In this document: positions 1 through 7,677 of the stretch, piece after piece
Layout of the letters: each line of letters begins with the position of its first letter
Position numbering within the stretch: position 1 is the first letter of the stretch
Source: Fictibacillus solisalsi
GTDB lineage: Bacteria > Bacillota > Bacilli > Bacillales > Fictibacillaceae
Assembly: GCF_900103485.1 (NCBI RefSeq)
Contig: NZ_FNHW01000001.1
Span: 1,523,418-1,587,417 of the forward strand
DNA: 64,000 nt
Direction of reading: 5' to 3'
Notes under the pieces: model-generated
Told to the model about the DNA's origin: nothing
What the model saw: only the letters and a program-made list of their open reading frames with translations
Database searches by the model: none
Made by a program: the position numbers and the translations under genes

Positions 1-245
1 GAGTACTCAACTCTCGGTGGAATCTCCATATATTGCTTGCGAAGAATCAACCCATGGTTTTCCATTTCTTTTAATGACTGTGATAACACCATATTGGTGA
101 TACCATCCACTCTTCGTTTTAGTTCGTTGTATCGCAAGGTTTTTCCGTTCCATAACGCCCATATGATCGGAAGCCGCCACTTGCTTCCGATTAAGGTAAG
201 GGCAAACGTTAACGGACAATCTTCTTTTCGTTTATACTGTTCCAC
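1..245 (-). CDS. HxlR-family winged-helix transcriptional regulator (C-terminus cut by window edge)
   Basis: The frame is open from a GTG at 243-245 to the left edge, about 81 codons. It reads CPLTFALTLIGSKWRLPII near the start, then LRYNELKRRVDGITNMVLSQ, then ENHGLILRKQY and PRVEYS. This is the standard HxlR order: conserved Cys near the N-terminus, winged helix, and the PPRVEYSL strand. HxlR proteins such as YodB and HypR sense quinones or thiol stress through that Cys; whether this one does is inference. An AAGGGTGG motif lies upstream of the GTG. It diverges from the GNAT gene at 378. The remaining 20-40 residues lie outside the window. Confidence 0.85.
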   Translation of the reverse strand, partial: MEQYKRKEDCPLTFALTLIGSKWRLPIIWALWNGKTLRYNELKRRVDGITNMVLSQSLKEMENHGLILRKQYMEIPPRVEY

Positions 246-363
246 GAAGCACTATACCACCCTTTACTCAGTTTTTACTGACTTACTCATAAATTACTGC
301 ATACTTGTTTTCCATGCTGGTTGTATTACGATTATATCGTAGGTTTTTTTATTTGAGAAAATG
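246..363. promoter_or_regulatory. Divergent promoter region between hxlR-like and GNAT genes
   Basis: AT-rich spacer between two divergent starts. It holds an inverted repeat TCAGT-TTTT-ACTGA at 268-281 flanked by further TACT/AGTA steps. Such motifs are typical of operators for MarR/HxlR dimers, so autoregulation and control of the GNAT gene are plausible. This is inference from position only. Confidence 0.35.
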
Positions 364-377
364 AAAGGATGAAAGAT

Positions 378-911
378 ATGAACTTAACCTATGAGATTTT
401 GCCCGATGATCAAGCGGTACAATGCAAAGAGCTATGCAATGAACTGATGGGCTACCAAAAGTCCAGGGCTGTGATCAAGCCGGAACTCTTTGACTCCATG
501 AATTTTGAAACAAGAATGCTTCCTTCCATGGGGTCGGCGCTTCATAATCATCTCGTCGCCGTGAAGGATGAAGACGAGATGATTGGCTATGTCTATTCCA
601 ATGTTTCTCCCAAGATCACGTACTCCAATGACTTTGCCACATTCTTTGATTTGGATTCTGTTTCAGGCGATTATGTCGGCTGCCTTTCCCAATTTTATAT
701 AAAAGACGGATACCGTCAATATGGGGTCGGCTCGAAGTTGTTTGAAATGTCCATGGAGTGGCTCCGGCAATTTAACGAGGTTGAAGATTTGTTCATCTAT
801 GTGTCAAATGGAAACGAAAACGCACTCGAATTTTATAAGCGGAAAGGTTTTGTCGTGACTCACGATATATTGGACGGCTTTATTACTGTGTTGCGAAACA
901 GGAAACGTTGA
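378..911 (+). CDS. GNAT-family N-acetyltransferase
   Basis: A 177-residue protein. It shows the acetyl-CoA-binding pattern of the GNAT fold: a YVGCLSQFYIKDGYRQYGVG segment (motif A, R/Q-x-x-G-x-G-like) around residues 97-116, and NENALEFYKRKGF near residues 151-163, the motif B arm. It should transfer an acetyl group from acetyl-CoA to an unknown amine. I chose ATG 378 rather than ATG 369 because AAAGG at 364-368 is correctly spaced only for 378. It diverges from an HxlR-type regulator, which suggests stress-linked control. The substrate is not recognisable. Confidence 0.85.
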   Translation: MNLTYEILPDDQAVQCKELCNELMGYQKSRAVIKPELFDSMNFETRMLPSMGSALHNHLVAVKDEDEMIGYVYSNVSPKITYSNDFATFFDLDSVSGDYVGCLSQFYIKDGYRQYGVGSKLFEMSMEWLRQFNEVEDLFIYVSNGNENALEFYKRKGFVVTHDILDGFITVLRNRKR

Positions 912-913
912 TG

Positions 914-999
914 AAACCCCGCTGTTCGATCATTTGAAAAAATACATATGTTCTTCATTGGAGATAATACTAATAAAAATTTTAAGCGCAGCGGGGTTT
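914..999. repeat. Long-range 11-bp inverted repeat before the FUSC-like gene
   Basis: AAACCCCGCTG at 914-924 is exactly complementary to CAGCGGGGTTT at 989-999, with about 64 bases between. The 3' arm ends three bases before the ATG at 1002 and covers the only G-rich stretch that could serve as its ribosome binding site. It could be a terminator-like element of the upstream gene or a fold that masks translation. Confidence 0.5.
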
Positions 1000-1001
1000 T
1001 A

Positions 1002-1496
1002 ATGAACAGCAATATTACTGAAAACCAATCTGAAAATTTATCCATTCTCGTCTGGAAGCTGGCGCTTGGGTCTGCCGTTTCCTGGGAAATTTCTAAGTAT
1101 TTAGGATCCAACCACCCGTACCTTGCTCCTCTTTCTGTTATCCTGACTATCCAGTCCAGCTTTGATCAAACGATTTCAATTTCTGTAAAACGGGTGATTG
1201 GAACACTGATAGGAATTTCGGTAACAGTCCTGATTGCAAAATTTTTCAAGGTCGAGGGTTGGAGTCTTGGACTTTTAATTCTGATTGGATGCTTCACCGC
1301 AAAGTATTTCAACTTTAGCAAAAAAGTAATTCACCAGGTTGCCCTTACCATACTTTTTGTTTTTGTATTTGAACATCAGACCGGGCACTACGCCTTTGAC
1401 CGGCTGAGGGATACAATCATTGGCGTACTGGTTGCTGGTGTAATTCAGATGGTGTGGTTCCATTTATTCACAAAAAGGAAAGAGCTCCATTTCTAA
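1002..1496 (+). CDS. FUSC / aromatic acid exporter family membrane protein
   Basis: A 164-residue protein with alternating hydrophobic segments (about residues 15-65, 75-100 and 108-150) and the HPYLAPLSVILTIQSSFDQT stretch typical of short FUSC/ArAE-like proteins. Family members are thought to export aromatic acids or similar compounds; the substrate here is unknown. An in-frame ATG at 948 has no ribosome binding site and gives a hydrophilic, unlike N-terminus, so ATG 1002 is preferred. The gene runs in the same direction as the GNAT gene and ends in a strong terminator. Confidence 0.75.
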   Translation: MNSNITENQSENLSILVWKLALGSAVSWEISKYLGSNHPYLAPLSVILTIQSSFDQTISISVKRVIGTLIGISVTVLIAKFFKVEGWSLGLLILIGCFTAKYFNFSKKVIHQVALTILFVFVFEHQTGHYAFDRLRDTIIGVLVAGVIQMVWFHLFTKRKELHF

Positions 1497-1515
1497 TTGA
1501 CCGGAGCTCTTTTTC
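1480..1515 (+). terminator. Rho-independent terminator of the FUSC-like gene
   Basis: AGAGCTCC and GGAGCTCT pair across a 17-base loop that includes the stop codon, followed by a run of T. Confidence 0.85.
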
Positions 1516-1533
1516 ATATTATATCTACCTTAA

Positions 1534-1906
1534 CTATGATGCCGTCCATTCTATAATCGCCGTTTTCTTTCCGTTATTATCAAGCACGGGCACATTGTTT
1601 ATATACATAGATCCAGCACTGTTGTACTGATAAGGCGTTCCGTAACTATTTCTATAAAATCCAGTCAGATCATGAACATCGTCAAATACCGATAAATGGA
1701 CATTTTCTGATCCAGCCTCCATCCCCAAATCAACAATCACTTTTGCAACAGCAGCTCCCCAATCATAAACTTCTGTTACTGTCCGGTAGGGCGTAAATCT
1801 TTTTTGATCCGTTTTCTTTTGCAAATGCGCTCGTGCCAATAGAAATGGCCATAGCGGATGTGGCTGCAATAACCAAACATCCGCCTTTTTCAATATATAA
1901 GCCCAT
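1534..1906 (-). pseudogene. Frameshifted small secreted protein
   Basis: Starting at ATG 1904-1906 one frame encodes a signal peptide (…TSAMAISIGTSAFAKENGSK) and stops soon after. The body continues in a different frame as RTVTEVYDWGAAVAKVIVDL…, down to KKTAIIEWTAS at 1534. The two halves join near 1795-1815, which implies an indel there. The body motif (TVTEVYDWGAAVAKVIVDLG) resembles an extracellular Ig-like strand region that I have seen attached to secreted Bacillus hydrolases, but I cannot name the family. The 143-residue uninterrupted frame has no credible N-terminus. Confidence 0.6.
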
Positions 1907-1927
1907 ACACAAAAGGTAAGTCTAATG

Positions 1928-1960
1928 CAAAAAAGGACCCTGAGTGTCGCCAGAGTCCCT
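1928..1960 (-). terminator. Terminator of the pyrimidine-catabolic operon
   Basis: On the minus strand GGACTCTG pairs with CAGGGTCC (one G-T) and is followed by six T. It lies just after the stop of the carbamoylase gene. Confidence 0.85.
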
Positions 1961-1969
1961 TCCAATATA

Positions 1970-3220
1970 TTAAGTGGCCATCATTTTGATCATTGTCCGA
2001 TAAAGCAGTTCAGCACCGAGCGTCAAATCCTCCGGAGAGGAATATTCCGCCGGATTATGGCTGATCCCATCCTTGCAGCGGACAAAAATCATTCCATAGT
2101 CACAGGCGTAGGAAAGCATCAGTGCATCATGAAACGGACCACTCATTAATTCTGGCAATTCAAGTCCCATCTGCTTGCTTTCACTGTGCATAATTTCTTT
2201 GATCCACTCCGCACAATATCTGGGTTCGCTGTTGGTGTCTTCTTGTATGTCATAGGACAAATGGTATTTATCACAGATATCATTGATCTCCTGCCTTAAT
2301 TGTTTTTCATAGGCGTCCCTGCGATTTTGGTCAATATCCCGCAGATCGATGGTAAAGGTCACTTCCTCTGCTATAATATTTCTTGAATTCGGAAACACCT
2401 GTACGTGACCTACAGTACCAACAGTTGGTGCACCCTCTTCCTGCCGGACAATGCGATTAAGAGCAAGGGAGATTTCCGACATGCCCAGGATGGCATCCTG
2501 GCGCATAGCCATGGGAACGGAACCTGCATGACCGGCAAAGCCTTTTAATTTAACTGTCCACCACAGCGGACCTGATATACCGGAAACGACGCCAAGCGGC
2601 AAGTTCCCTTTATCCAAAACAGGCCCTTGTTCAATGTGCAGTTCCAAAAACGCATGGATGCTGCCGGGTTTATATTGCGATTCGTGAAATTTTCCCGGGT
2701 CACAGCCAAATTCACGGAGTGCCTGTTCTCTTGTTACGCCATCCTGGTCTTTACGCTCCAGGTCAGCTTCTTCCAGTTTTCCAAGAATGCCCCTTGAGCC
2801 GAACAGCCCGCGGTTAAAACGCCAGCCCTCCTCATCACAAAAGGATACCACTTCAATGGGGCGATCAGGTTTTATTTCCTGTTCACTAAGCGTTGCTACA
2901 GCCTCTATAGCAGAAAGGACGCCTGCCGGACCGTCATACCGTCCTCCATACGGCTGTGAATCCAAATGAGAACCCATCATGAGAACCGGGGCATCAGGGT
3001 TTTTCCCTTCCATCCGCCCAATCAGATTTCCAAAATGATCGATCCTGACCTTTAAGCCAGCCTCTTTCATCCAAGAGCCAGCCAGTTCAAACGCTTCCTT
3101 TTCTACAGAAGAAAGAGCGGGACGGCATACGCCCGTATCACCTATTTTCCCTATTTTCGATAGTTCATTGAGGCGGCCATTCAGTCGTTCACGATTAATC
3201 TTCAGTTCTTGAACCTGCAT
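1970..3220 (-). CDS. M20-family N-carbamoyl amino acid amidohydrolase (beta-ureidopropionase / hydantoinase-carbamoylase type)
   Basis: A 416-residue di-metal amidase that removes the carbamoyl group, releasing CO2 and ammonia. It has the M20 metal-binding motifs in order: GSHLDSQPYGGRYDG at 83-97, CDEEGWRF with the EE pair near 130, and ELHIEQGPVL with His and Glu near 195-197. The insert domain carries the LKGFAGHAGSVPM motif. In this operon the expected substrate is N-carbamoyl-beta-alanine, downstream of dihydropyrimidinase. AAGGAGGAG precedes the ATG. It is the last gene of the preT-preA-hydA run. A second, unrelated enzyme for the same step is encoded at 7678-8568; relatives of this family also act on N-carbamoyl-L-amino acids or ureidoglycolate, so the true substrate is open. 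Confidence 0.9.
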   Translation of the reverse strand: MQVQELKINRERLNGRLNELSKIGKIGDTGVCRPALSSVEKEAFELAGSWMKEAGLKVRIDHFGNLIGRMEGKNPDAPVLMMGSHLDSQPYGGRYDGPAGVLSAIEAVATLSEQEIKPDRPIEVVSFCDEEGWRFNRGLFGSRGILGKLEEADLERKDQDGVTREQALREFGCDPGKFHESQYKPGSIHAFLELHIEQGPVLDKGNLPLGVVSGISGPLWWTVKLKGFAGHAGSVPMAMRQDAILGMSEISLALNRIVRQEEGAPTVGTVGHVQVFPNSRNIIAEEVTFTIDLRDIDQNRRDAYEKQLRQEINDICDKYHLSYDIQEDTNSEPRYCAEWIKEIMHSESKQMGLELPELMSGPFHDALMLSYACDYGMIFVRCKDGISHNPAEYSSPEDLTLGAELLYRTMIKMMAT

Positions 3221-3242
3221 CAGTACTCCTCCTTCTATGTAT

Positions 3243-3276
3243 AAAAAGGCTGTTGTTTATTAGCCAACAACCTTTC
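3243..3276 (-). terminator. Intra-operon terminator or attenuator
   Basis: Minus-strand GGTTGTTG pairs with CAACAGCC around a nine-base loop, followed by TTTTTA. It sits between the 75-residue gene and the carbamoylase gene, so the carbamoylase may be expressed at a lower level than the genes before it. Confidence 0.75.
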
Positions 3277-3283
3277 AACTCTA

Positions 3284-3511
3284 TTATTCTGCCAACGTGA
3301 GATTCTTTTGCAATGAGACCATAATGGAAGAAAAATATTTTCTTGCGTCCGCTGTTTCAATCAGCAGCACCTCTTGATTCCTTTGATTCGCTGCTTCAAA
3401 AACAACTGTGGCTCCATCCAGGTTTTCTGTAACTTTTGTTATCGTATAGCCCTGGTTCAGAAGGAGATCAATTTTTGCCTTCTCTTCAAAATATTCCTGT
3501 GACGCAGTCAT
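3284..3511 (-). CDS. Small uncharacterised protein of the pyrimidine operon
   Basis: A 75-residue soluble protein. It begins MTASQEYFEEKAKIDLLL and contains VTENLDGATVVFEA and EVLLIETADARKYF. No transmembrane segment or Cys cluster is visible. GGGAGG lies at proper distance from the ATG. It sits 33 bases after dihydropyrimidinase and is followed by a terminator, so it is co-transcribed with the reductase and hydantoinase genes. I do not recognise the family; a small accessory or regulatory role is only a guess. Confidence 0.7.
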   Translation of the reverse strand: MTASQEYFEEKAKIDLLLNQGYTITKVTENLDGATVVFEAANQRNQEVLLIETADARKYFSSIMVSLQKNLTLAE

Positions 3512-3544
3512 ACACCAGCCTCCCTTGCCTCTTAATATTCAAAC

Positions 3545-4966
3545 CTATCTGGATTTAGAAAGAGCTGCCATTTCCTTGTTCTCCACGGCATTAAACCGTT
3601 TTCTCTTCACATACTTCCCTTTTCCGAGTTCGCCGACAAACTGTTTATCCTTGATGACAAACTCACCGCGAGACAGAACGGAAACAGGCTCACCGGTCAC
3701 CCTCATGCCCTCAAAGGCATTATAGTCAACGGCCATATGATGATTTTTCACGGAGATGGTCCGCTCCACTGCCGGGTCAAAAATGACGAGGTCCGCATCA
3801 CTGCCAACAGCGATGGTTCCTTTTTCCGGGAAGAGACCGAACAATTTCGCAGAACGAGTAGAAACAATATCCACAAATTGATTAAGGGTAATACGGCCCT
3901 TTTTGACGCCTTCTGAAAAGAGGACCGTAAAACGGTCTTCGATAAACGGACCGCCGTTTGGAATCTTCGTGAAATCCTCTTTTCCAAGATCTTTTTGTCC
4001 TTCAAAATCAAACGAGCATTGATCCGAACCCAGTGCCTGCAGCTGGCCGTTCTTTAAAGCATTCCACAAATGCTCCTGATGTTGCTTTTCACGCAACGGC
4101 GGTGACCAGACATACTTGGCACCTTCAAAATCGGGCCGTTCCATCTCGCTTTGATCCAATACAAGGTATTGCGGACAGGTTTCACCGTACACGTTGTATC
4201 CTTTGCTTCGTGCTTCCGCTATTTTTTCCACAGCTTCCCTGCAGGTTACGTGAACCACATACAATTGGGAATTGGCAAGCCCTGCCATCAAGCAAGCACG
4301 ACCAGTTGCTTCGCCTTCAAGTTCCGGCGGACGCGTCAGAGCATGATAGATTGGATCGGTCTTTCCTTCACCAAGCGCCTTTTTTGTCAGAAAATCGATC
4401 ACATCTCCATTTTCGGCGTGAACCATCACAAGGGCTCCTTGCTCTTTGGCCATCACAAGTGTTTTATAAAGAGTCTCGTCATCGGCCTGAAGCACATTTT
4501 TATACGCCATAAAGACTTTAAAAGATGTAATACCTTCCTCTTCAATCACCTGGGGGATTTCCTGCAGCACATCTTCATTGATTTCTCCGATCATCAAATG
4601 GAATGAATAATCAATGACCGCTTTATCTTTCGATTTCTTATGCCAGGTTTCTATCGAATTTTTCAATGGTACTCCTTTGTCGGTTAAACAAAAGTCAATG
4701 ACTGTTGTTGTTCCGCCAAAAGCTGCAGCGATAGTTCCTGTTTCAAAGTCATCTCGGCTTACGGTTCCTCCAAAAGGCATCTCAAGATGGGTATGGGGAT
4801 CTACTCCGCCGGGAAACAAGTAACATCCTTCGGCATCAATCACTTCGAGTCCATCTGATGGCAAGTCCTTCCCAATGGCGGCAACCTTTCCGTCTTGGAC
4901 CAGAACATCGGCCACATAAGTATCAGATGCGGTAACAATGGTTCCGTTTTTTATAATCTTTTTCAT
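3545..4966 (-). CDS. hydA: Dihydropyrimidinase (D-hydantoinase)
   Basis: A 473-residue amidohydrolase-superfamily enzyme that opens 5,6-dihydrouracil or dihydrothymine to the N-carbamoyl-beta-amino acid. The metal ligands are visible: GVDPHTHLE with His 58 and 60, the carboxylated Lys in SFKVFMAYKN near 149, VHAENGD near 182, YVVHVTC near 238 and the Asp of GSDQCSF near 314. Length is typical of the family. GGGAGGAAG precedes the ATG. The stop of preA lies 15 bases upstream, so the two are tightly coupled. The context of a pyrimidine reductase makes dihydropyrimidine rather than hydantoin the likely natural substrate. Confidence 0.95.
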   Translation of the reverse strand: MKKIIKNGTIVTASDTYVADVLVQDGKVAAIGKDLPSDGLEVIDAEGCYLFPGGVDPHTHLEMPFGGTVSRDDFETGTIAAAFGGTTTVIDFCLTDKGVPLKNSIETWHKKSKDKAVIDYSFHLMIGEINEDVLQEIPQVIEEEGITSFKVFMAYKNVLQADDETLYKTLVMAKEQGALVMVHAENGDVIDFLTKKALGEGKTDPIYHALTRPPELEGEATGRACLMAGLANSQLYVVHVTCREAVEKIAEARSKGYNVYGETCPQYLVLDQSEMERPDFEGAKYVWSPPLREKQHQEHLWNALKNGQLQALGSDQCSFDFEGQKDLGKEDFTKIPNGGPFIEDRFTVLFSEGVKKGRITLNQFVDIVSTRSAKLFGLFPEKGTIAVGSDADLVIFDPAVERTISVKNHHMAVDYNAFEGMRVTGEPVSVLSRGEFVIKDKQFVGELGKGKYVKRKRFNAVENKEMAALSKSR

Positions 4967-4981
4967 CGGCTTCTTCCTCCC

Positions 4982-6250
4982 TTAATTTCCTTTAAAACCG
5001 GCCAAAACGGTCTGGCGTTCATTCCATGTCATCGGCGGCTGTTCATGCGTTAGTTCCACCATGTCGATGGCGCCGTCTTCAGGACAGACGATAGAGCAAA
5101 GATTGCATCCGACACAATCGTCTTCCCGCACCTGCAAGTAGCGGGTCCCGTCTGGATCGGTCAGCATGTCAATACACTGATGTGAGGTATCTTCACAGGC
5201 AATATGGCATTTGTTGCAGTTGATGCATACATCTTGGTTGATTCGGGCGACAATCCGGTAATTTAAATCAAGGTTGCCCCAATCCGAATAGCGTTCCACC
5301 GATTTGCCGATCAGATCATGAACAGATGCAATGCCCTTTTCATCCAAATAGTTGTTCAAACCGTCGATCATATCTTCCACTATGCTGAATCCATGGTGCA
5401 TGGCCGCAGTACATACCTGTACACCGCCCGCGCCCATCAGCATAAACTCAACGGCATCCTTCCAGGTGGAAATACCGCCAATTCCTGAAATCGGCACATT
5501 AATTAGCGGATTTCTCGCACATTCTGCCACCATATTCAGCGCAATCGGCTTAACAGCCGGACCACAATAGCCACCGTGAGCGCCTTTTCCAGCCACATGC
5601 GGAATGGTATTCCATGTATCAATATCCACGCCAGCCAGGCTGTTGATCGTATTGATCATGCTGATGGCGTCCGCCCCTCCCTGTACAGCAGCACGTGCCG
5701 TTACGGTAATATCGGTGATATTAGGAGTCAGCTTAACAATAACGGGTGTCCGTGCGGCTTCCTTTGCCCACATGGTCTGGGCTTCCACAAGGTCAGGCTG
5801 CTGACCGGAAGCAGCGCCCATTCCCCGTTCAGCCATTCCGTGGGGACATCCGAAGTTTAATTCAAGCCCATCAACACCCACATCTTCCACCCTTTTGACA
5901 ATTTCATGCCACTTTTCGCGCTCCGGCTCTACCATAAGCGAAGCAATAATGGCGTGGTTTGGAAACCTTTTTTTCGTTTCATAGATTTCCTTTAAATTGA
6001 CTTCAAGCGGACGATCGGTAATTAGTTCAATGTTATTAAACCCGGCTACTTTTTTACCGTTAAAACTGACAGCTGCAAAGCGGGCTGTTGTATTGATGAT
6101 CGGTTCCCCCAGAGTCTTCCATACTGCTCCTCCCCAGCCTGCTTCAAACGCACGCTGAACCTGATAGCCGGAATTGGTAGGTGGTGCAGAAGCGAGCCAA
6201 AAAGGGTTTGGAGACTCTATGCCTGCAAGGTTGATTCGAAGATCTGCCAT
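4982..6250 (-). CDS. preA: NAD(P)-dependent dihydropyrimidine dehydrogenase, catalytic subunit
   Basis: A 422-residue FMN TIM-barrel protein (residues about 1-310) with a C-terminal 2x[4Fe-4S] ferredoxin domain: CINCNKCHIAC near 338-348 and CVGCNLCSIVCP near 374-385. With PreT it reduces uracil or thymine to the 5,6-dihydro form. The substrate loop reads NFGCPHGMAERGMGAASGQ; the position equivalent to the active-site Cys of mammalian dihydropyrimidine dehydrogenase (ACGQ) is Ser here. GAGGAGG precedes the ATG. It lies between preT and hydA in one transcription unit. Confidence 0.95.
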   Translation of the reverse strand: MADLRINLAGIESPNPFWLASAPPTNSGYQVQRAFEAGWGGAVWKTLGEPIINTTARFAAVSFNGKKVAGFNNIELITDRPLEVNLKEIYETKKRFPNHAIIASLMVEPEREKWHEIVKRVEDVGVDGLELNFGCPHGMAERGMGAASGQQPDLVEAQTMWAKEAARTPVIVKLTPNITDITVTARAAVQGGADAISMINTINSLAGVDIDTWNTIPHVAGKGAHGGYCGPAVKPIALNMVAECARNPLINVPISGIGGISTWKDAVEFMLMGAGGVQVCTAAMHHGFSIVEDMIDGLNNYLDEKGIASVHDLIGKSVERYSDWGNLDLNYRIVARINQDVCINCNKCHIACEDTSHQCIDMLTDPDGTRYLQVREDDCVGCNLCSIVCPEDGAIDMVELTHEQPPMTWNERQTVLAGFKGN

Positions 6251-6275
6251 ACTTTGAACCTCCTCATTTGAATGG

Positions 6276-7649
6276 TTAGGCTGTTTCGATAATCGAGTTT
6301 CTTAGTTTCTGATGGACCGCATAAGCCGCAGTCTTGCCTTGCTGGGCCGCTGTCACCACCATTGCTTCTCCTTGCCCGTCACCAAAAATGACATCTCCAG
6401 CTGCAAAAATCTTTTCATTGGACGTTTGATACGTTTCCAAGTCCACTTTTACGACGCCCCATTGATGTTGAAGGCCAAAAGCCTCCACAAGAGCTGTATG
6501 TCGGGTTTGTCCAATCGCTTTAATAACGGCATCCACTTCAAGCAGAAATTCGGATCCTTCTACCGGCACCGGCCTTCTTCGTCCGTCCGGCCCGGGTTCG
6601 CCAAGCTCCATCCGAATGCATTCGAGCTGTTTCACAACGCCGTTTTCATCCCCAACAATGCGCACCGGGGCTGTAAGCCAGCGGAACTCAACATTATCCT
6701 GTTTGGCAAATTCGTATTCAAAATCATAAGCCGTCATTTCCTCCATTGTACGACGGTAGAGAATTTTTACGTTCTCAGCCCCAAGGCGGACAGAACAGGT
6801 AGCGGCATCAATCGCCGTATTTCCCGCTCCAATGACAGCAACCCGTTTTCCGACATACTGATGCGTCAGTTCCTTTGTTTTTGTTTCTTCAACAAACCGG
6901 ATAGCGTCATGGACACCTTCCAGTTCTTCTCCCTCAATTTTCAGCAATGGCACTTTGGACATCCCAATCGCCAGGATGACCGCGTCATAGGCTTCCAAAA
7001 TCTCGGCCGGTTCAATGTCTCTACCGACCATTGTGCTGGTCTTAATTTCAACGCCCAGTTCCTCGACCTGCTTTACTTCCCACAGTGAAATACGCTCAGG
7101 TAGACGGAAAGACACAATTCCATAAGTATTAAGCCCGCCGGCCCGTTCCTTTGCTTCAAAAATGGTAACTTCATAACCGAAGCGCGCCAGCTCCCGGGCT
7201 GCAGACAACCCAGCCGGTCCGCCGCCCACCACGGCCACTTTCAAACCGTTCTTTTGCCCCCGTTCAAACAGGGACTGTTCATTTTTGATGGCCCAGTCGG
7301 TCGCAAAGCGCTGCAAATCGCCGATCATGATTGGCTTTGTGGAATGATTCAGCACGCATGCTCCTTCACAAAGCTCTTCTGTCGGGCAGACGCGCGCACA
7401 GCTTGCTCCCACAGGATTGGATTCCATGATGGTGCGTGCTGAGCCTTTTAAATTACCGGATGCGATTTTTTTAATAAAAGAAGGGATGTTAATGCCCGTC
7501 GGGCACGCCTGAATGCAAGGAGCATCGTAACAGTATAAACATCGGTTTGATTCATCCCTCGCGTCTGCGGGGCTTAATCCTGACTTTACTTCATCGAAAT
7601 TCCGCTGCAGGTCCTCCAGCGAAATAAACACCTGGCTTCCGTTATTCAT
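6276..7649 (-). CDS. preT: NAD(P)-dependent dihydropyrimidine dehydrogenase, electron-input subunit
   Basis: A 457-residue flavoprotein of the glutamate-synthase small-subunit type. The N-terminal Fe-S domain has CLYCYDAPCIQACPTGINIP and CARVCPTEELCEGAC. Two Rossmann motifs follow: VVGGGPAGLSAARELARFG (FAD) near 140 and VIGAGNTAIDAATC (NAD(P)H) near 275. The FAD-binding ending IFAAGD is near 415. It passes electrons from NAD(P)H to PreA. ATG 7647-7649 is eight bases after GGGAGG; the TTG just before it is the alternative start. Confidence 0.95.
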   Translation of the reverse strand: MNNGSQVFISLEDLQRNFDEVKSGLSPADARDESNRCLYCYDAPCIQACPTGINIPSFIKKIASGNLKGSARTIMESNPVGASCARVCPTEELCEGACVLNHSTKPIMIGDLQRFATDWAIKNEQSLFERGQKNGLKVAVVGGGPAGLSAARELARFGYEVTIFEAKERAGGLNTYGIVSFRLPERISLWEVKQVEELGVEIKTSTMVGRDIEPAEILEAYDAVILAIGMSKVPLLKIEGEELEGVHDAIRFVEETKTKELTHQYVGKRVAVIGAGNTAIDAATCSVRLGAENVKILYRRTMEEMTAYDFEYEFAKQDNVEFRWLTAPVRIVGDENGVVKQLECIRMELGEPGPDGRRRPVPVEGSEFLLEVDAVIKAIGQTRHTALVEAFGLQHQWGVVKVDLETYQTSNEKIFAAGDVIFGDGQGEAMVVTAAQQGKTAAYAVHQKLRNSIIETA

Positions 7650-7677
7650 CAACCTCGCCTCCCGTGATCTTTTTGAT

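Noticed and set aside
6312-7088. 258-codon plus-strand ORF
   Set aside because: It lies opposite preT, has low-complexity Phe/His/Cys-rich content typical of a reverse-strand shadow and no ribosome binding site.
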